From NCBI GenBank assembly GCA_963674475.2, contig CAXXFQ010000008.1, forward strand, positions 62,001-126,000: 64,000 nucleotides of DNA, written 5' to 3'. The stretch comes from CAXXFQ01 sp963674475. Its GTDB lineage: Bacteria; Planctomycetota; Planctomycetia; Pirellulales; Thermoguttaceae. The notes under the pieces were generated by a model that worked only from the letters and a program-made list of their open reading frames with translations, was not told the DNA's origin and searched no databases. Positions 55,101-64,000 of the stretch are shown one piece after another (position 1 is the stretch's first letter; each line of letters begins with the position of its first letter). The translations under genes and the position numbers were made by a program.

Positions 55101-55887
55101 GGACCGCCGACTCAATTCGATGAAGCGGGGCGATGAGCTTCGCAGCGGCGTTCTGCAGATGGTCAAGGTCTACATTGCCGCGAAGCGGGTTATCTCGGTG
55201 GGCGATAAGATGGCCGGCCGTCACGGGAACAAGGGTGTTATCTCGAAGATCTTGCCGAAGGAAGACATGCCGTATCTTCCGGACGGGACGCCGGTTCAGA
55301 TCCTTTTGAATCCGCTAGGTGTTCCGAGCCGTATGAATGTCGGCCAGATTCTCGAGACCCACTTGGGTTGGGCGGCCGGGAAGCTCGGGTTCCAGGCGGT
55401 CACGCCGGTTTTCGACGGAGCGAAGGAAGCGGATATCCGCGGGGCGCTCAAGGAGGCCGGCTTGCCGGAAAGCGGTAAGATTCGTCTGATTGACGGTCGT
55501 ACCGGAGTGCCGTTCGAGCAAGAGACGACCGTTGGTTATATCTACATGTTGAAGCTGCACCACTTGGTCGACGACAAGGTTCACGCGAGAAGTACCGGAC
55601 CGTATTCGTTGATTACGCAACAGCCGCTTGGTGGGAAGGCTCGATTCGGCGGTCAGCGTTTTGGGGAAATGGAAGTGTGGGCCCTCGAGGCATATGGGGC
55701 GGCTTACATTCTTCAAGAGTTGCTTACCGTCAAAAGCGATGATGTTGAAGGTCGGACCAAAATCTATGAGTCGATGGTCAAAGGCGAGAATACTCTCGAG
55801 GCGGGCACCCCGGCCAGCTTCGACGTGTTGACCAATGAAATTCGTGGTCTTGGTTTGAATATGCAGTTGGAGAAGGCTCGGGGGTAG
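52177..55887 (+). CDS. rpoB: RNA polymerase subunit beta
   Basis: A 1236-residue subunit, near normal length. It has the protrusion, lobe and fork domains ([15 protein letters not shown]), the rifampicin-site region from about residue 459 ([20 protein letters not shown] then SALGPGG), the [15 protein letters not shown] segment, and the C-terminal clamp ([20 protein letters not shown]). In the rifampicin site the E. coli-equivalent residues D516, H526 and S531 are kept, but F514 and M515 are both Val. ATG at 52177 follows AGGAGGGTGA. Confidence 0.99.
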   Translation: [1236 protein letters not shown]

Positions 55888-56094
55888 GCAAGGTTCGATT
55901 TTCGGACTTGCCGCCGCGGGTACGAGGGAAGATTCCCTTATTGAACAGAGATTGAGCGGAGACTCCGCCGAGAAGCCGAAGCCGTGTGCTTCGGAAGAAG
56001 CGACCCTTTTGGCACGATCCGTCGCCGCGTATGGCATTTCGTTACGTCAGGCGGCCGGATTCGTTACCATCCTTTTTTCAAAGGAGTGTCAGCA

Positions 56095-59000
56095 GTGAGT
56101 ATGGGCGATTCGACCTACGATCGGATTAATGATTACGCTTCCGTCAAAATCAGTCTTGCGCGACCGCACGATATTCGCAGCTGGTCGTTTGGCGAGGTGA
56201 AAAAGCCGGAAACGATTAACTACCGAACGTATCGGCCGGAAAAGGACGGGCTGTTTTGCGAGCGGATTTTCGGTCCGGAGAAGGACTGGGAATGTGCTTG
56301 CGGCAAGTACCGTGGCATGAAATACAAGGGGATGATCTGTGATCGCTGTGGCGTGAAGATCACCCATAGTCGTGTCCGTCGTAAACGGATGGGGCATATC
56401 GAATTGGCTGCGCCCGTGGTTCATATCTGGTTCTTCAAGGCGATGCCTAGTCGACTGGGGAACCTGTTGGCGATGAAGACGACCAGCTTGGAAAAGGTGA
56501 TCTATTTCCAAGATTACGTGGTTACCGATCCGGGCGATACGCCGCTGAAAATGCAGCAGCTCTTGACGGAAGAGGAGTACCGTGCCGCGCGGGCCGAGTA
56601 TCCCGACGGGACGTTCAAGGCCGATATGGGTGCCGAAGCGGTTCGGAAGCTTCTGATCAATCTTGATTTGGTGACGCTCTCGGATGAGTTGCGAACCGAG
56701 CTGCACGAGACCGGTTCGAAGCAAAAGAAGAAAGACCTGATCAATCGCTTGAAGATTGTCGAGTCGATTCGCGATAGCGATAATCGTCCGGAATGGATGG
56801 TTCTCGACGTGATTCCGGTTATTCCGCCCGACTTGCGTCCGCTGGTCTTGTTGGATTCGGGGAACTTCGCGACGAGCGATTTGAACGACTTGTATCGTCG
56901 TATTATCAATCGAAACAATCGACTGAAGAAGTTGGTTGATCTCAACGCGCCGGAAGTGATTATCCGCAATGAAAAGCGGATGTTGCAGCAGTCGGTCGAC
57001 GCCCTGTTCGACAATAATCGGTGCAAGCGACCCGTCTTGGGTAGCAGTAACCGTCCGTTGAAGTCGCTGACCGACATGATCAAAGGTAAGCAAGGTCGTT
57101 TCCGAGAAAACTTGCTTGGAAAACGAGTCGACTATTCCGCGCGAAGTGTGATCGTGGTCGGGCCGTCGTTGCGATTGCACCAATGTGGATTGCCGAAGAA
57201 GATCGCCCTGGAACTTTACCAGCCGTTTATCATCCGTCGTCTTAAAGAGCTTGATCACGCCGACACGATCAAGGCGGCGAAGAAGATGCTTGAGCGGAAG
57301 GACGAGGAAGTTTGGGATATCCTTGAAGAGGTGATTCAGAACCGACCGGTCCTCTTGAATCGTGCTCCGACGTTGCACCGGATGGGTATTCAGGCGTTCG
57401 AGCCGACCCTGGTCGAAGGAAACGCGATCAAGCTTCACCCGTTGGTCTGTAAAGGGTTCAATGCCGACTTTGATGGTGACCAGATGGCGGTTCACCTGCC
57501 GTTGTCGTTGGAAGCTCAGGTCGAAGCGCACACGCTGATGTTGGCGACGAACAATATTTTCAGTCCGTCCAACGGGGCGCCGATTATCAGTCCCTCGCAG
57601 GACGTCGTCATGGGCTGTTACTATCTGACGATGAATCTGGCCGACCGGAAAGGGGACGGCATGACCTTCTCCTCGCAGGAAGAGGTCTTTTTGGCTTTCT
57701 CGCTGGGCGTGGTCGATACGCATGCCGAGATTCGAGTTCGGATTGGTGACGATCGTGAAGTCCGGAGTCATCTGGAACACAAACCGGGTGAACTTCTCAA
57801 GACGACCGTTGGTCGGATTATTTTCAATGAAATGCTGCCGAATGGGATGCCGTTTTACAACATCCCGATGCGTAGCAGTGAATTGGCCAAGGTCATCTCC
57901 GACTGCTACGCGATTCTCGGGCGTCGTGCGACGATCGACCTTCTGGACGACATGAACCAATTGGGTTTCCGTGAAAGTACGCGAAGTGGTCTGTCCTTTG
58001 CGACGGACGATTTGATCACGCCGCCGACCAAAACGAAAATCATCGCCAATACCGAGAAGAACGTCTTGCGGATCATGAAGCTTTGCCAAAAGACGATCAT
58101 CACGGAGGACGAGCGGTACAACATGATTCTCGATGCGTGGACCCACGCTCGGGAGCGGATCACGACCGAGATGATGGCGGTTTTGGAAAACGACTTCCGA
58201 GAACCCGGTTATGTGAATCCGATCTTCTTGATGGCCCACTCTGGTGCTCGTGGTGGTGTCGAACAGATTCGTCAGCTGGCTGGGATGCGTGGTTTGATGA
58301 CCAAACCGAGTGGTCGAATTATCGAGACGCCGATTAAGGCGAACTTCCGTGAAGGCCTGAGCGTTTACGAGTATTTTTCCTCGACACACGGGGCTCGAAA
58401 AGGTTTGGCCGACACGGCGTTGAAGACGGCCGACTCGGGTTATCTGACGCGTAAGCTGGCCGACGTCGCGCAAAATGTCGTGGTTACCTCGCATGATTGC
58501 GGGACGACCCAGGGAATTACCAAGGGGGTCATTTACCGCGGGGAAAAGGTTGAAGTCAGCTTGGCCGATTCGATTCTCGGTCGGATCAGTCGGGCGAATA
58601 TTGTCAACCCGATTACCGACGATGTGATCGTCCGTGAGAACGAGATGATTACGCGAGAGATCGCCGAAAAAATCGAAGCGCTCGGTTTGGAGAAGATTCA
58701 AGTCCGCAGTCCGATGACATGTAATTCGCCCCTTGGCATTTGTGCTTCCTGTTACGGTATGGACCTTTCAACCGGATCGATGGTCGAGCAGGGGATGGCT
58801 GTCGGGATCATCGGTGCCCAGAGTATCGGTGAGCCGGGTACCCAGCTCACGATGCGGACCTTCCACATTGGTGGGACGGCTTCGTGGGCGGTCGAAGAGA
58901 GCGAGATCAAGACGAAGAAGGGTGGTGTCGTTCAGTTCACGAAGTTGAAGGCGGTGCGCAACGACGCCGGTCAGCAGGTCGTTTTGGCCCGGAATGGCGA

Positions 59001-60468
59001 AATCGTGATTCTCGACCATCGCGGACGAGAGACGGAAAGTTACGAGATACCGGCCGGGTCGCTTCTGGATGTCGAAGAGAACCAAGAGGTCGAGGCGGGA
59101 TCCGTGCTTTGCCATTGGGACCCGCACAGCATCCCGATTCTTGCCGAGGTGGCCGGTCGTGCTCGATACGAGGACGTCATTGAAGGGGAGACGATGCGTG
59201 TCGAAAAGGACCCCAGCGGTCAGACGCGTAAGCTGGTCATGGAGCATAAGGGTGATTTACACCCGCAGGTGGTCATCGAAGATGAGACCGGCAAGATTCT
59301 CGACTTCTATTATCTCCCGGAAAAGGCCCACATCGAAGTGAGCGAAGGGGACCAGGTTTCGCCGGGTACGCTTTTGGCCAAGACGCCGCGAGGGATTTCC
59401 GGTACGCAGGACATCACTGGTGGTCTTCCTCGAGTGACCGAGATTTTTGAGGCTCGCAAGCCGAAGGAACCGGCCGTCATCGCCGAAATTGATGGTACCG
59501 TCGAGCTTTTGGGTGAAAAGAGTCGACGCGGTAAACGAACGATCGTCGTTCGAAGCGAAACGGGCCTTGAACGCGAACATTTGGTTCCGCACGGTCGTCA
59601 CCTCCGGATCCACGCGGGCGACTTTGTTCGGGCGGGTGAAGCGTTGGTCGACGGACCGTTGGTGCCGCACGATATCTTGCGGATCAGCGGTGAGGAAGCG
59701 GTCCAGCAATATCTGGTTCGGGAAATTCAAAACGTTTACCGTTCGCAACGGGTTACCATCGACGATAAGCATATCGAGATCATTGTGACTCAGATGTTGC
59801 GAAAGGTCTTGGTCGAATCGATTGGTGACACCGGTCTGCTGCCCGGAAGCGTGTTGGATAAGTTCGAGTTCCGTCAGGCGAATGAGGCGTTGGAAGACTG
59901 CGTCAAGATCGTCGAAAAGGGAGATACGAACTTTACCGAAGGCGGGATCGTTCCTCGTCGGAAGTTCGAGCAGGATAACGAGCAGATTCAGAAGGAGGGT
60001 GGTGTTCCGGCTAAGTGTGTTGCGCCGAACCCGGCGACCGCTTCGACGCAGCTTTTGGGAATTACCAAGGCGGCAGTCCAGAGCTACAGTTTTCTCTCCT
60101 CTGCCAGTTTCCAGGAAACGACCAAGGTTCTCACTGAAGCGGCTTTGGCCGGTAAGGTCGACGATTTGGTCGGGTTGAAGGAAAATGTGATCTTGGGGCA
60201 CCTCGTTCCGGCCGGAACCGGGTTCAAGACGTTCCAGCAGTCGGAGGTTCGGATCGATCAGGACGCCTTGAATATGATTTCAGGTCGTTCGGAACCGGCT
60301 CCGCAGCCGTCCTTCCCGTTGTTTGAAGAAGGTTTTTCGCCCGAGGCGGCCGGACCGGCAACGGCGACCACCGAAGAACCGACGCCGAGCGAACCGGAGC
60401 AGCCCAGCAGTCTGGATGCCCTGTTTGGCGATGTTCCGAAGTCGCCGGAGGAAAAAGAGGAAGAATAA
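56095..60468 (+). CDS. rpoC: RNA polymerase subunit beta'
   Basis: About 1457 residues from GTG 56095 (GGAG eight bases upstream); the frame is open from 55984 but its first 37 residues do not look like beta'. Zinc site 1 is CACGKYRGMKYKGMICDRCG, the catalytic magnesium loop is NADFDGDQMAVH, and zinc site 2 uses HDCGTTQG with CNSPLGICASCYG. The bridge-helix and trigger-loop regions are complete (GEPGTQLTMRTFHIGG). The last 60 residues are Pro/Glu/Ser-rich and acidic and extend past the normal end. It starts about 200 bases after rpoB. Confidence 0.98.
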   Translation: MSMGDSTYDRINDYASVKISLARPHDIRSWSFGEVKKPETINYRTYRPEKDGLFCERIFGPEKDWECACGKYRGMKYKGMICDRCGVKITHSRVRRKRMGHIELAAPVVHIWFFKAMPSRLGNLLAMKTTSLEKVIYFQDYVVTDPGDTPLKMQQLLTEEEYRAARAEYPDGTFKADMGAEAVRKLLINLDLVTLSDELRTELHETGSKQKKKDLINRLKIVESIRDSDNRPEWMVLDVIPVIPPDLRPLVLLDSGNFATSDLNDLYRRIINRNNRLKKLVDLNAPEVIIRNEKRMLQQSVDALFDNNRCKRPVLGSSNRPLKSLTDMIKGKQGRFRENLLGKRVDYSARSVIVVGPSLRLHQCGLPKKIALELYQPFIIRRLKELDHADTIKAAKKMLERKDEEVWDILEEVIQNRPVLLNRAPTLHRMGIQAFEPTLVEGNAIKLHPLVCKGFNADFDGDQMAVHLPLSLEAQVEAHTLMLATNNIFSPSNGAPIISPSQDVVMGCYYLTMNLADRKGDGMTFSSQEEVFLAFSLGVVDTHAEIRVRIGDDREVRSHLEHKPGELLKTTVGRIIFNEMLPNGMPFYNIPMRSSELAKVISDCYAILGRRATIDLLDDMNQLGFRESTRSGLSFATDDLITPPTKTKIIANTEKNVLRIMKLCQKTIITEDERYNMILDAWTHARERITTEMMAVLENDFREPGYVNPIFLMAHSGARGGVEQIRQLAGMRGLMTKPSGRIIETPIKANFREGLSVYEYFSSTHGARKGLADTALKTADSGYLTRKLADVAQNVVVTSHDCGTTQGITKGVIYRGEKVEVSLADSILGRISRANIVNPITDDVIVRENEMITREIAEKIEALGLEKIQVRSPMTCNSPLGICASCYGMDLSTGSMVEQGMAVGIIGAQSIGEPGTQLTMRTFHIGGTASWAVEESEIKTKKGGVVQFTKLKAVRNDAGQQVVLARNGEIVILDHRGRETESYEIPAGSLLDVEENQEVEAGSVLCHWDPHSIPILAEVAGRARYEDVIEGETMRVEKDPSGQTRKLVMEHKGDLHPQVVIEDETGKILDFYYLPEKAHIEVSEGDQVSPGTLLAKTPRGISGTQDITGGLPRVTEIFEARKPKEPAVIAEIDGTVELLGEKSRRGKRTIVVRSETGLEREHLVPHGRHLRIHAGDFVRAGEALVDGPLVPHDILRISGEEAVQQYLVREIQNVYRSQRVTIDDKHIEIIVTQMLRKVLVESIGDTGLLPGSVLDKFEFRQANEALEDCVKIVEKGDTNFTEGGIVPRRKFEQDNEQIQKEGGVPAKCVAPNPATASTQLLGITKAAVQSYSFLSSASFQETTKVLTEAALAGKVDDLVGLKENVILGHLVPAGTGFKTFQQSEVRIDQDALNMISGRSEPAPQPSFPLFEEGFSPEAAGPATATTEEPTPSEPEQPSSLDALFGDVPKSPEEKEEE

Positions 60469-60601
60469 ACTGAGGAGACTGCCGTTCCGCTATCCCTCGC
60501 AAGGGGTGTTTTTATGGGAAAGTATTCCAGTTGGGTATTCTCCCGGAACGGTGTATCTTTGGTATTTTGATAAATTGGAGGTCGTAAACCGACCGAAGGA
60601 C

Positions 60602-60630
60602 TTGACAGTCGAGTAATTTCCTTCAAAATT
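60602..60630 (+). promoter_or_regulatory. Possible promoter before rpsL
   Basis: TTGACA at 60602-60607 with a weak A+T-rich -10 (AAAATT) after 17 bases, in the 217-base gap between rpoC and rpsL. It could allow the S12-S7-EF-G part to be expressed apart from rpoBC. Confidence 0.35.
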
Positions 60631-60685
60631 AAAAGTTTACGCCAAATAGCCATAACTTACTTATTCTATTGGTACCTGATTAACC

Positions 60686-61054
60686 ATGCCTACGATCAAT
60701 CAATTGATTCGCAAGAGACGTAGATCGCCTCGAAAATTCAGTAAGGCGCCTGTTTTGGAAGGTTGTCCCCAGAAGCGGGGCGTCTGTCTCCAGGTGAAAA
60801 CGATGACGCCGAAGAAGCCGAACTCGGCTTTGCGGAAGATTACCCGTGTGCGTTTGTCAAACGGGAAAGAAGTTACCGTTTACATTCCGGGTGAAGGTCA
60901 CAGTTTGCAAGAGCACTCGATCGTTTTGGTTCGCGGTGGTCGAATCCGTGACCTTCCGGGTGTCCGTTATCAGGTCGTTCGTGGTGCGTTGGATACGTTG
61001 GGTGTCGACGGTCGAAAGCAGTCGCGGAGTCGCTACGGGGCAAAGATGTCCTAG
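60686..61054 (+). CDS. rpsL: 30S ribosomal protein S12 with Arg88
   Basis: A 122-residue decoding-site protein. The two streptomycin-related loops are PKKPNSALRK, with Lys43 conserved, and GGRIRDLPGVRY, where position 88 is Arg (CGT, 60947-60949) in place of the Lys found in E. coli. Arg at this site is a known streptomycin-resistance change in other bacteria. The rest, including VYIPGEGHSLQEHS, is normal. Confidence 0.98.
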   Translation: MPTINQLIRKRRRSPRKFSKAPVLEGCPQKRGVCLQVKTMTPKKPNSALRKITRVRLSNGKEVTVYIPGEGHSLQEHSIVLVRGGRIRDLPGVRYQVVRGALDTLGVDGRKQSRSRYGAKMS

Positions 61055-61393
61055 TTGTTCTTTTGGGGTTCGTTAGCGAGAAAGCCGGCTGCAAGGGAAA
61101 GCCTTTTAAAAAAAAGGATATTCCTTGAAGATGGTGCCCCCCCTGGTGGAAACGGCGGGTAAAAATTATTCGCCGTGGACGCTACCTTGAGAAGTAAGGA
61201 CGCCGAAAAAAGTGTCGAATTGTTCCTGTTGGGAAAATTCCAAGGGAGCAAAGGTATTGAGGTAAGCGAAGTAAGGGAAGTTTTTAAGCAAGCTTTCATT
61301 GCTCGAAGTCATTTCAACTCGCCCCAAAACAGCGGTTTGCCCGTTTATCGAAAGGCGAGTCAAAAAAGAAGATAGAAAATAGGAACGTAGACA
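61055..61393. other. Spacer between rpsL and rpsG
   Basis: About 340 bases, longer than in most str operons. A CCTTTTAAAAAAAAGG palindrome lies near 61100. No gene was recognised. Confidence 0.5.
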
Positions 61394-61864
61394 ATGGGTC
61401 GTATTACTTCCAGCAAAAAGCAACTCGTGCCCGATCCGAAATGTGGATCGCTGTTGGCCAGCAAATTTATCAATTGCTTGATGTTGGACGGGAAGAAAAG
61501 CATCGCACAGAAAGTCTTCTACGACGCTTTGGACATCGTTGGCAAGAAGGTCAAAGACGTTGAACCGATCGAGGTTTTCACTCAGGCGGTTGAAAACATC
61601 AAACCGAACATTGAAGTCCGTTCGAAACGGGTTGGTGGTGCTTCGTATCAGGTTCCGATGCAGGTAAGTCGGGCACGTCAGCAGTCTCTGGCGATTCGTT
61701 GGGTGTTGCTGGCGATTCGCGAAAAGAAGGGGCGTCCCACTGCGGAACGGTTGGCTAATGAAATTTTGGCCGGCTATAACAAAGAAGGCGCTTCGATGAC
61801 GCGGCGCGAAAACGTCCACCGTATGGCCGAAGCGAACAAAGCGTTCGCCCACTTTGCCTGGTAA
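61394..61864 (+). CDS. rpsG: 30S ribosomal protein S7
   Basis: A 156-residue primary 16S rRNA-binding protein of the 30S head. Conserved parts are FINCLMLDGKKSIAQKVFYDAL, GGASYQVPMQVSRARQQSLA, and the C-terminal TRRENVHRMAEANKAFAHFAW. Length is normal. S7 often represses the str operon; no leader structure was identified. Confidence 0.98.
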   Translation: MGRITSSKKQLVPDPKCGSLLASKFINCLMLDGKKSIAQKVFYDALDIVGKKVKDVEPIEVFTQAVENIKPNIEVRSKRVGGASYQVPMQVSRARQQSLAIRWVLLAIREKKGRPTAERLANEILAGYNKEGASMTRRENVHRMAEANKAFAHFAW

Positions 61865-62043
61865 TTGCCCGTTTTTTGAATCACCATGTTCCTCATGGTG
61901 TCAAAGCCGGAATAGATTTCCTGGACTGCCCTTGGAAGTGGTGGTCCGACTCGGTGTATTCAGCGAGGCAATGAAATTCACTTTAAGAATCCGTCGCCGT
62001 GCCGGTACTTTTTTGTTCGGTGCGGCGATGTTATGCGCAGACC

Positions 62044-64000
62044 ATGAAATTTGATATAAAACAAATTCGGAATATTGGGATTATCGCCCACATCGATGCC
62101 GGGAAGACGACCGTCACCGAGCGGATGCTTTATTATTGTGGGGAAAGCCACAAGGTGGGCGCGGTTGACAAGGGAACGGCCGTTACCGATTTCGATCCGG
62201 AGGAGCAGGAACGCGGGATTACGATCCAATCGGCTTGTGTTTCGTTTCCGTACAAAAAGGTTCAGATCAATTTGATTGATACGCCGGGCCATGTAGATTT
62301 CACGGCCGAGGTGGAGCGAAGTCTTCGGGTGCTCGACGGGGGTGTTGTCGTCTTCAGTGCTCGCGAAGGGGTCGAGGCGCAAAGTGAAACGGTTTGGCGT
62401 CAGGCGGATAAATATAATGTGCCTCGGATCGCGTTTATCAACAAGATGGATCGTGAAGGGGCTGATTTTTTCGCGACGGTTGACGAGATCGAGCAACGTT
62501 TGGCCGGAACGCCGGTCGTTGTGACCTTGCCGATCGGGGCCGGGCCTCCGCATGTGCAAGACGCCTTTCGCGCGGTGATTGATCTGGTCGAGATGAAGCA
62601 ATTGGTCTTTGATCCGCAGACTCAAGGTGCCAAGATTGATGTCGAGCCGATCCCTGACGACATGATGGACGAGGCCCAGATGTGGCGGGCCCAGATGTTG
62701 GATCAGATTTCGCTTTATAGTGATGAGCTGACCGAGTTGATGCTTGGTGAAGAGGCAATTCCCTCTGAGTTGATTCGTCAAGTGTTGCGACATGCGACAG
62801 TCTACGAGCGAATCGTACCGATTTTTTGCGGTTCGGCCCTCGACGGGATCGGGGTCCAACTGGTTCTGGACGGGGCGGCCGATTATCTGCCGAGTCCGGC
62901 GGACTTGCCGCCGGTGGAAGGGATCGACCCGAAGAAAAAGAAGGAAACGCTCATTTCACGAAAGCCCGCTCGGAAAGAGCCCTTTTGTGGACTGGTTTTC
63001 AAGATCGTGGCCGACCGGCACGGAGACATGCATTGGGTGCGGGTCTATTCGGGCGAACTGAAAGCGAATTCTCGCGTCTACAACCCGAGGGAAGAAAAGA
63101 AAGAAAACGTACCTCAACTTTGGCATATCCAGGCTGATCATCGTCAGCAGGTCCCTTCGGTTTCGGCGGGGAACATTATCGGGATCATCGGGCTTCGCCA
63201 TTCGGTCACCGGCGACACGTTGTGCGACGCGTCGGCTCCGGTTTTGTTGGAGTCGATCGAATTTCCCGAAACGGTCATCTCGATGGCGATCGAGCCGGAC
63301 AACGCGGCCGAGCGGAAGAAGCTGTCCGATGTGCTCGATATGATGAAGCGGCAGGATCCGACTTTCCGAGCGATTGAAAGCGAGGAGACGGGGCAAACGC
63401 TTATCAGCGGGATGGGCGAGTTGCACCTGGAGGTGATCAAGCACCGCTTGCTTCGCGAGTTCAAGTTGAATGTTCGGGTCCATAACCCGCGGGTCAGCTA
63501 TCGCGAGACGATTCACGATTCGGTCGAGGTGAACGGCCAGTGCCATCGGGCGATGGGTGGCCAGACTCACTTTGGCGAGTTGACCGTTCGGATGGAGCCA
63601 TTTGAAGGTGGGAGTTCTCCGATTACGGTTATCTCCGCTTGTGGCGATGCCTTGGAACCGGAATGGCTTAGTGCGGCGATGGAATCGCTCAGGCAATTGG
63701 GCGAAGGGGGCGGCCAGTTGGGCTTCCCGTTGATGAACGTCAAGATGACGATCCTGGATGCCAAGTCGCACGAGACCGATTCGGACGAAATCGCTTTTCG
63801 GATTGCAGCGGCCGACGCTTTTAATAAGGCGCTTCGCGAGGCGGGTGTCGTTTTGCTCGAGCCGGTCATGCGGTTGGAGATCATTACGCCGGAAGAGTAT
63901 CTGGGCGATTTCGTTTCCGATTTACAAAAACGTCGTGCGTTGATCACTCGGACCCATCATCGCGGCAATAACGCCGTGATCGAGGCCCAGACGCCGTTGG
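62044..64000 (+). CDS. fusA: Elongation factor G, 3' end beyond window
   Basis: The first 652 codons are present; the end is cut by the window. The G domain has AHIDAGKTT, the switch region FDPEEQERGITIQSA, DTPGHVDF and NKMD; domains II-IV follow with SGMGELHLEVIKHRL and MGGQTHFGELTVRMEPFEGG. The short text before switch I (HKVGAVDKGTAVTDFDPEE) resembles the mitochondrial-type or planctomycete/spirochaete EF-G group more than standard FusA (GEVHDGAATMDWME type). It could be the main EF-G or a paralogue; its place after rpsL and rpsG favours the main one. ATG at 62044 begins MKFDIKQIRNIGI. Confidence 0.95.
   Translation, partial: MKFDIKQIRNIGIIAHIDAGKTTVTERMLYYCGESHKVGAVDKGTAVTDFDPEEQERGITIQSACVSFPYKKVQINLIDTPGHVDFTAEVERSLRVLDGGVVVFSAREGVEAQSETVWRQADKYNVPRIAFINKMDREGADFFATVDEIEQRLAGTPVVVTLPIGAGPPHVQDAFRAVIDLVEMKQLVFDPQTQGAKIDVEPIPDDMMDEAQMWRAQMLDQISLYSDELTELMLGEEAIPSELIRQVLRHATVYERIVPIFCGSALDGIGVQLVLDGAADYLPSPADLPPVEGIDPKKKKETLISRKPARKEPFCGLVFKIVADRHGDMHWVRVYSGELKANSRVYNPREEKKENVPQLWHIQADHRQQVPSVSAGNIIGIIGLRHSVTGDTLCDASAPVLLESIEFPETVISMAIEPDNAAERKKLSDVLDMMKRQDPTFRAIESEETGQTLISGMGELHLEVIKHRLLREFKLNVRVHNPRVSYRETIHDSVEVNGQCHRAMGGQTHFGELTVRMEPFEGGSSPITVISACGDALEPEWLSAAMESLRQLGEGGGQLGFPLMNVKMTILDAKSHETDSDEIAFRIAAADAFNKALREAGVVLLEPVMRLEIITPEEYLGDFVSDLQKRRALITRTHHRGNNAVIEAQTPL

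Noticed and set aside
55984..56094. Upstream in-frame extension of rpoC
   Set aside because: Residues do not match beta'; a GTG with GGAG eight bases before it lies at 56095, where the conserved sequence begins.

Overview
The window reads as a chromosomal segment of a planctomycete, probably of the Pirellulales type; this is inference from content, not from a database match. Supporting points are a secreted protein with both dockerin-like repeats and a PEP-CTERM tail, a large subtilase with about 48-residue C-terminal repeats, many loosely spaced leftward and rightward transcription units, frequent GTG starts, an EF-G with mitochondrial/spirochaete/planctomycete-like sequence features, and an S12 protein with Arg88.

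Layout. 1-9 kb: 3' part of a subtilase, oligoendopeptidase F, a dockerin/PEP-CTERM protein, and a leftward nfeD - floA - small membrane protein block bracketed by inverted clusters of an intergenic repeat with a G+C-rich hairpin. 9-16 kb: exopolysaccharide genes (GT4 glycosyltransferase, polysaccharide deacetylase, FemAB/CelD-like acyltransferase, Wzz-like chain-length protein, O-antigen ligase-like protein). 16-23 kb: small secreted, lipoprotein and coiled-coil proteins of unknown function, a PIN-TRAM membrane protein and an RNase H-like protein that has lost catalytic residues. 23-32.5 kb: glycogen branching enzyme, UbiD-family decarboxylase, sigma-54 activator, an exported HEAT-repeat protein with a receiver-like domain, and argH. 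32.5-35 kb: a lower-G+C patch with a methyltransferase and a CDP-glycerol glycerophosphotransferase-like gene. 35-42.3 kb: a three-gene ABC export system (ATPase, double-FtsX permease, HlyD-like adaptor), a solitary DNA methyltransferase and mnmE. 42.5-44.7 kb: a kinesin-light-chain-type TPR protein with its own promoter and a structured leader.

45.3-64 kb is the core expression locus: tRNA-Thr(TGT), tRNA-Tyr(GTA), tRNA-Gly(TCC), tRNA-Thr(GGT), tuf, tRNA-Trp(CCA), secE, nusG, rplK, rplA, rplJ, rplL, rpoB, rpoC, rpsL, rpsG and fusA (cut by the window end). The tRNA-tuf part has the same order as thrU-tyrU-glyT-thrT-tufB of Escherichia coli. Two tandem hairpins sit between rplL and rpoB, where attenuation is known in other bacteria.

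No CRISPR array, prophage, complete insertion sequence or rRNA gene was seen. The less usual signals are four families of short non-coding repeats or miniature inverted-repeat elements, the degenerate RNase H, the HEAT/receiver-like exported protein, natural Arg88 in S12, and the lower-G+C surface-polymer patch. Nothing here is clearly a new multi-gene system; the repeat families are the best candidates for something undescribed.
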